DNA of 15,798 nt from the NCBI GenBank assembly GCA_023412195.1, contig JAEYNZ010000004.1:1-15798 (forward strand), given 5' to 3'. Shown here one piece after another: positions 12,733-15,798 of the stretch (its first letter is position 1; every line of letters begins with the position of its first letter). Under the pieces are notes generated by a model. That model was not told where the DNA came from, ran no database searches, and saw nothing but the letters and a program-made list of their open reading frames with translations. The DNA is from Bacteroidota bacterium. GTDB taxonomy: Bacteria; Bacteroidota; Bacteroidia; Bacteroidales; Prolixibacteraceae. The position numbers were made by a program, and so were the translations under genes.

Positions 12733-15105
12733 TTATCTGATCACATCCAAAAACTCCCCCACCACCATAAACCCGTCGTCCTCTTCAATGATAATTGGAT
12801 CATAAGCGTTGTTTAACGGCTTGAGAACAATTCTTTCATGCAGCCATTCACCCGTATCTCTGTCATACGCTTTTTCGCTGGTGTATTTTTTGATCGAGAA
12901 GCTGCCTTCATTTTCGGAATCGTAGTAGTCGTTGTGCTGGACCAGGACGATTTTGTTGTTGCGGGAACCAACTACATTGGCCCGGAAAACACACAGATCG
13001 CCATCCGTAATCCGGGGCTCCATGGAATGCCCTACGGCTTTTACAACGAACATGTTCCGGTTCAGTTTTCCCAATCCATCCACTTTCACCCACCCGCTTT
13101 CATTTACAACCTGCCACTCTCCAAAGGCCCCGCAGGCTGCTTTTAACGAGTACAGGGGCAGGTAATCGATGTATTTGACATCGTCGTTCACTTCTGCTTC
13201 AATGCGCGGTGCAAGTTCCACTGTTTTTGCCTCAGGCTGTTCAGCCTTTTCCTTTATCCTGCTCCTGAAATAGTCTTCAAGTTCCCTGTCACAGAAATAT
13301 ACATAGCACCCTTTCATGCCCCTTGTCATCAGTGTGCGGTAGGTGTTTTTGATGATGCGGTCGGCCAGCTTCAGTGCCTCTGCCTTATTCTCCTTCAGCA
13401 TGGTTTTGATCCCCATGATGGACCTGTCGTTAACCGACCTTTCGCTGACATCAGTTACGATCCTTCCGTTCCTGTATTTCAGGTCCGGTCCCACAACCAC
13501 ACCCACATAATCCAGTTCCAGTCCCTGGCAGGTATGAATGCAGCCGATCTCGTTGATAGAATCTTTGGCAATGATCCAGGTGCTGCCATCCTTTGTCAGG
13601 TTCCACCTCATTGCAAAATTATGTTCAGGGATATTCACATCGGTTGCTGCAGTGTCTGATTTGCTTTTCCAGTCCCAGCAGTAACCTGCCACCATCCTCG
13701 CCTTATTTGCCGTCCTGTTCTTTTCTTCAATTGTTTTTCGCAAATCGTTGGGATTGGAAAATATCCTGAAATCAAACTCATCCTGCGACAGGGAAACATT
13801 GGCCGTTTCGTGGATCTGCAGTGAATGGTCGAGCCATGCCAGGTATCCGTCGGACCCGTTGCACCTGAACTGCGACCTGAGCTTTAACTGCTTTACCCGG
13901 GCATTTCGTGAGATGGCCCACTCTTCAATTTTGTTTTTAGTGCCCACATCCTTGATGTGGATCCGCTGGTCGTCATCAATAAAAAAGACACTGAACTTTG
14001 CTGCATCGATAATTTCCAGTACCTGGTTTTCCCCTAAATTCTGGTAGAGGCCGCTTTTGTAATTCAGCCGGTGTGCCTCATCCACAATCAGGGCATCAAA
14101 GAGACCGGGTTCGGTTTCATAAAAGCTCCCGGAGCCTCCAAACAGGTTATTGATATGCGACATTTTTAAGGTCCCCGTCAGTTTGGAAGCATACACAGCC
14201 CTGGGAGCAGCATTTTTTGACACATATTTGCTGACGAGCCCCCGCTTTGTAAGTTCCACCAGGAGATTTACAGCAACTACGCTTTTGCCTGTACCGGGAC
14301 CTCCTTCCACAATCAGTACCTGCTTTTTGCCGTGGTTAGCCATGCCGGCCATTTTCAGCGCCGTTTCATACACGATTTTCTGATCGTCGATCATGATAAA
14401 CTCCTGGTTTCCCATGAGCATGGAAGCAAGGCTGTCGGCCAGTTGCTTCGATGGCCGCAACCTTCCGTTTTCTATTTTGTACAGTATGTCCTTTTCATCG
14501 CCATACTTTAAGTGCTGTTTGATGAATTCCCTGAGCTTTAATGCATCCGGTTTAAGGAACACGGGAGCTTTGGTGATGTGCTCCTCATAAAAAGGATGGG
14601 TGATTACATGATCGGGATTATAATTGTGCAGGTAAGCGCATGGGACCAGTGATATGCCCTCCTCCTGCACGGTCTGATTGTACTCCTTGATCATGGCTGC
14701 ATAGGTCCATACCTGGTAGGAGGGATGGGCAGTTTCAGATACCCCGTGCTGGAACCGGGTCCTTACAATGGCATCCTTTTCGGTCAGTTCGGCAGACGAC
14801 CATTGTTTTAATTCGATGATAATAACCTGCTCTTTTCTTTCGTGGTCCAGGCCGGTGATGATGAAGTCGATCCGTTTGGAAGTAAGCGGGATCTGGAACT
14901 CGATGGAGATGCCCGCATTGCTTGGAATTTCATGGTCGGTAAGCAGTGTATGCATGTACATCATGGAGTTTTTCCACGACAGGGTCTCATTGTGTGAAGT
15001 ATGCCGTCCGAGGTGATTGTAATAGGCATTGTGAATGATCGTGTCGATGTCGTTTGTCAGGACATCGTTTTGAAAACCATCTTTAGTTGACTGGTAGACA
15101 ATCAT
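12733..15105 (-). CDS. PD-(D/E)XK nuclease / DUF2075 helicase / S24 (LexA-UmuD-like) peptidase fusion (790 aa)
   Basis: Three modules are visible. Residues 60-110 carry the PD-(D/E)XK signature: D80 (SKRIDF), then E98 and K100 (IIELKQW). Residues 225-610 form a DUF2075 (Schlafen group 3-like) SF1 helicase core with Walker A GGPGTGKS (268-275), Walker B VDEAHR (D342, E343), FIDDDQR, LRSQFR, HTCQGLELDYVGVV and MTRGMKG. Residues 650-790 are an S24/LexA-like peptidase with Ser694 in GHSMEP and Lys739 in SIKKY. A Cys658-Gly659 pair lies 36 residues before Ser694, the same distance as cleavage site to Ser in UmuD. I infer a nucleic-acid-processing ATPase whose state may be switched by self-cleavage into pieces of about 658 and 132 residues. 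The start overlaps the MazG-like gene's stop by ATGA. GC content is well above that of genes to its left. Confidence 0.9.
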   Translation of the reverse strand: MIVYQSTKDGFQNDVLTNDIDTIIHNAYYNHLGRHTSHNETLSWKNSMMYMHTLLTDHEIPSNAGISIEFQIPLTSKRIDFIITGLDHERKEQVIIIELKQWSSAELTEKDAIVRTRFQHGVSETAHPSYQVWTYAAMIKEYNQTVQEEGISLVPCAYLHNYNPDHVITHPFYEEHITKAPVFLKPDALKLREFIKQHLKYGDEKDILYKIENGRLRPSKQLADSLASMLMGNQEFIMIDDQKIVYETALKMAGMANHGKKQVLIVEGGPGTGKSVVAVNLLVELTKRGLVSKYVSKNAAPRAVYASKLTGTLKMSHINNLFGGSGSFYETEPGLFDALIVDEAHRLNYKSGLYQNLGENQVLEIIDAAKFSVFFIDDDQRIHIKDVGTKNKIEEWAISRNARVKQLKLRSQFRCNGSDGYLAWLDHSLQIHETANVSLSQDEFDFRIFSNPNDLRKTIEEKNRTANKARMVAGYCWDWKSKSDTAATDVNIPEHNFAMRWNLTKDGSTWIIAKDSINEIGCIHTCQGLELDYVGVVVGPDLKYRNGRIVTDVSERSVNDRSIMGIKTMLKENKAEALKLADRIIKNTYRTLMTRGMKGCYVYFCDRELEDYFRSRIKEKAEQPEAKTVELAPRIEAEVNDDVKYIDYLPLYSLKAACGAFGEWQVVNESGWVKVDGLGKLNRNMFVVKAVGHSMEPRITDGDLCVFRANVVGSRNNKIVLVQHNDYYDSENEGSFSIKKYTSEKAYDRDTGEWLHERIVLKPLNNAYDPIIIEEDDGFMVVGEFLDVIR

Positions 15106-15440
15106 AGCTCGTTGTACTTTTTGGCTGTTCCTTTGGATTTGCTGACAGGATATTTGGTGCCGTTCTTCTTTATCTTTTCGAGCACGATTTCATGCACGTC
15201 GAGGTTGTGTTTTTCGGCCAGCAGGAAGGCGTAGGCAAGCACGTCGGCCAGTTCTTCCTTCAGTTTGTTGCGGTCGATGTTTTCTGCCTCGCTGTCCTTT
15301 TTCCAGAGGAACAGTTCATTCAGTTCGGCTGCTTCAATGGAGAGAGCCAGTGCAAGGTTTTTTGAGTCGTGGAACTGCTCCCAGTCGCGTTCGTTCCGGA
15401 ATTGAATGAGTTTTTGTATGACGTTTTTGTGTTTATCCAT
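15102..15440 (-). CDS. MazG-like nucleotide pyrophosphohydrolase (112 aa)
   Basis: This is a compact all-helical MazG/dCTPase-like protein with the complete metal-binding pattern: E36 and E39 (SIEAAEL), then E63 and D66 (EELADVL). Such single-domain enzymes hydrolyse NTPs or dNTPs to monophosphates and pyrophosphate, with house-cleaning or alarmone-lowering roles in the family. It has the usual length for an RS21-C6/iMazG-type protein. It is the first gene of the minus-strand block, and its stop overlaps the start of the DUF2075/S24 gene by four bases, so the two products are probably made in proportion. Together with a nuclease-helicase, depletion of nucleotides or removal of modified dNTPs is a plausible joint role (inference). 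A candidate promoter is at 15465-15472. Substrate specificity cannot be read from sequence. Confidence 0.92.
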   Translation of the reverse strand: MDKHKNVIQKLIQFRNERDWEQFHDSKNLALALSIEAAELNELFLWKKDSEAENIDRNKLKEELADVLAYAFLLAEKHNLDVHEIVLEKIKKNGTKYPVSKSKGTAKKYNEL

Positions 15441-15464
15441 TGGCTGGTGTAGTTAAAACCTACG

Positions 15465-15472
15465 CAAAGTAA
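15465..15472 (-). promoter_or_regulatory. Candidate -7 box for the MazG/DUF2075 block
   Basis: On the minus strand it reads TTACTTTG, one mismatch from TAnnTTTG, 24 bases before the ATG at 15440. No good TTG was found 19-21 bases further upstream. It is the only reasonable candidate in the leader. Confidence 0.3.
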
Positions 15473-15497
15473 AAAAATTAATCGGGAATTTGAAGAT

Positions 15498-15528
15498 GTT
15501 TGAGGGTTTGAATGTTGGTGGGAAAAGG
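15498..15528 (+). repeat. 31-bp direct repeat, copy 1
   Basis: This 31-base stretch (GTTTGAGGGTTTG followed by AATGTTGGTGGGAAAAGG) recurs identically at 15768-15798, with a period of 270 bases. A partial copy sharing the first half, plus the preceding TTTGAAGAT, is at 15641-15668. These appear to be host intergenic repeats, not CRISPR, because the spacing is far too long. Confidence 0.9.
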
Positions 15529-15529
15529 A

Positions 15530-15574
15530 TTTATGTTGTTCATGTTGTTCATGTGGTTTATGTGGTTCATGTTG
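15530..15574 (+). repeat. Tandem 9-bp repeat, five units
   Basis: Five consecutive 9-mers follow the pattern TTYATGTKG: TTTATGTTG, TTCATGTTG, TTCATGTGG, TTTATGTGG and TTCATGTTG. A decayed sixth (TTCAGCCGG) ends at 15583. The frame is closed to any supported gene, so this is a non-coding minisatellite. Confidence 0.88.
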
Positions 15575-15603
15575 TTCAGCCGGGTTCAGAGGAGGAGAAG
15601 ATT

Positions 15604-15751
15604 TTAACCGCGGAGGCGCAAAGTTAAAAGAGTTTAAGAGTTTGAAGATGTTTGAGGGTTTGAATGTTTGAGAGGATTATGTCACGCAAAGGCGCCAAGA
15701 CCGCAAAGAACAGGAAGAGATTTTTAAGCGCGGAGGCGCTGAGGCGCAAAG
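15604..15751 (+). repeat. GC-rich 'gcggaggcgcaaag' intergenic repeat family
   Basis: Related units occur at 15604-15623 (AACCGCGGAGGCGCAAAG core), 15682-15708 (CACGCAAAGGCGCC then AAGACCGCAAAG) and 15721-15751 (AAGCGCGGAGGCGCTGAGG then CGCAAAG). Units of this kind ('cgcaaag' motifs) are scattered between genes in many Bacteroidota and related genomes, as I recall. The 358 bases from 15441 to the window end hold only these repeats and no gene that I can support. Confidence 0.7.
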
Positions 15752-15767
15752 ACCTTTAGATAAAGGA

Positions 15768-15798
15768 GTTTGAGGGTTTGAATGTTGGTGGGAAAAGG
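15768..15798 (+). repeat. 31-bp direct repeat, copy 2 (reaches window end)
   Basis: This is identical to 15498-15528. The window ends at the last base of the match, so the repeat may continue further. Confidence 0.88.

Noticed and set aside
12838..13165. Plus-strand frames within the S24 region
   Set aside because: They are antisense to the S24 domain and arise from the higher GC of this gene. There is no domain support.
15498..15798. CRISPR array
   Set aside because: The exact repeats are 270 bases apart and the intervening DNA contains other repeat families rather than uniform spacers. No cas genes are present.

Overview
The window looks like a defence or accessory island in a member of the Bacteroidota. 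This rests on several observations: AT-rich accessory genes, starts without Shine-Dalgarno sequences, candidate promoters of the TTG / TAnnTTTG type, an IS66 transposase remnant, and intergenic repeats rich in 'cgcaaag' at the right end. No rRNA, tRNA, replication or core metabolic gene is visible. The taxonomic call is inference.

Layout. At 1-1511 is the C-terminal half of an ABC-like AAA ATPase that has lost its Walker A end. At 1689-2826 is a tightly coupled two-gene cassette: a small protein of unknown function and a PD-(D/E)XK nuclease-like protein. At 2827-3490 is a decayed scar containing an IS66 TnpC tail with two frameshifts. A small hypothetical gene (3515-3919, minus) is divergent from a two-gene operon (4147-10823, plus). 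That operon encodes a 1952-residue protein (transglutaminase-like domain, DUF4011, split SF1 helicase, restriction-endonuclease-like domain, DUF3320), overlapped by ATGA with a DEDDh exonuclease-BRCT protein. A short IS21-like terminal-repeat relic separates it from a convergent minus-strand block.

The minus-strand block (15440 down to 11071) reads MazG-like NTP pyrophosphohydrolase, then a PD-(D/E)XK / DUF2075 helicase / S24 peptidase fusion, a HipA-like kinase and a DUF3037 protein. The overlaps or gaps are -4, +23 and +1 bases. The first two genes are clearly richer in GC (about half GC by eye) than the last two and the rest of the window, so the block looks assembled from two modules. The last 358 bases are non-coding repeats.

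How the genes may work together (inference). The helicase-nuclease/exonuclease-BRCT pair has every activity needed to recognise, unwind and degrade foreign or damaged DNA. The MazG/helicase-protease pair combines nucleotide-pool hydrolysis with a nuclease-helicase. That protein carries a UmuD/LexA-like self-cleavage module with its Ser and Lys and a plausible Cys-Gly cleavage site, which suggests activation or inactivation by autoproteolysis. This is the most interesting hypothesis in the window. The HipA-like kinase and DUF3037 form a recurrent pair of unclear role.
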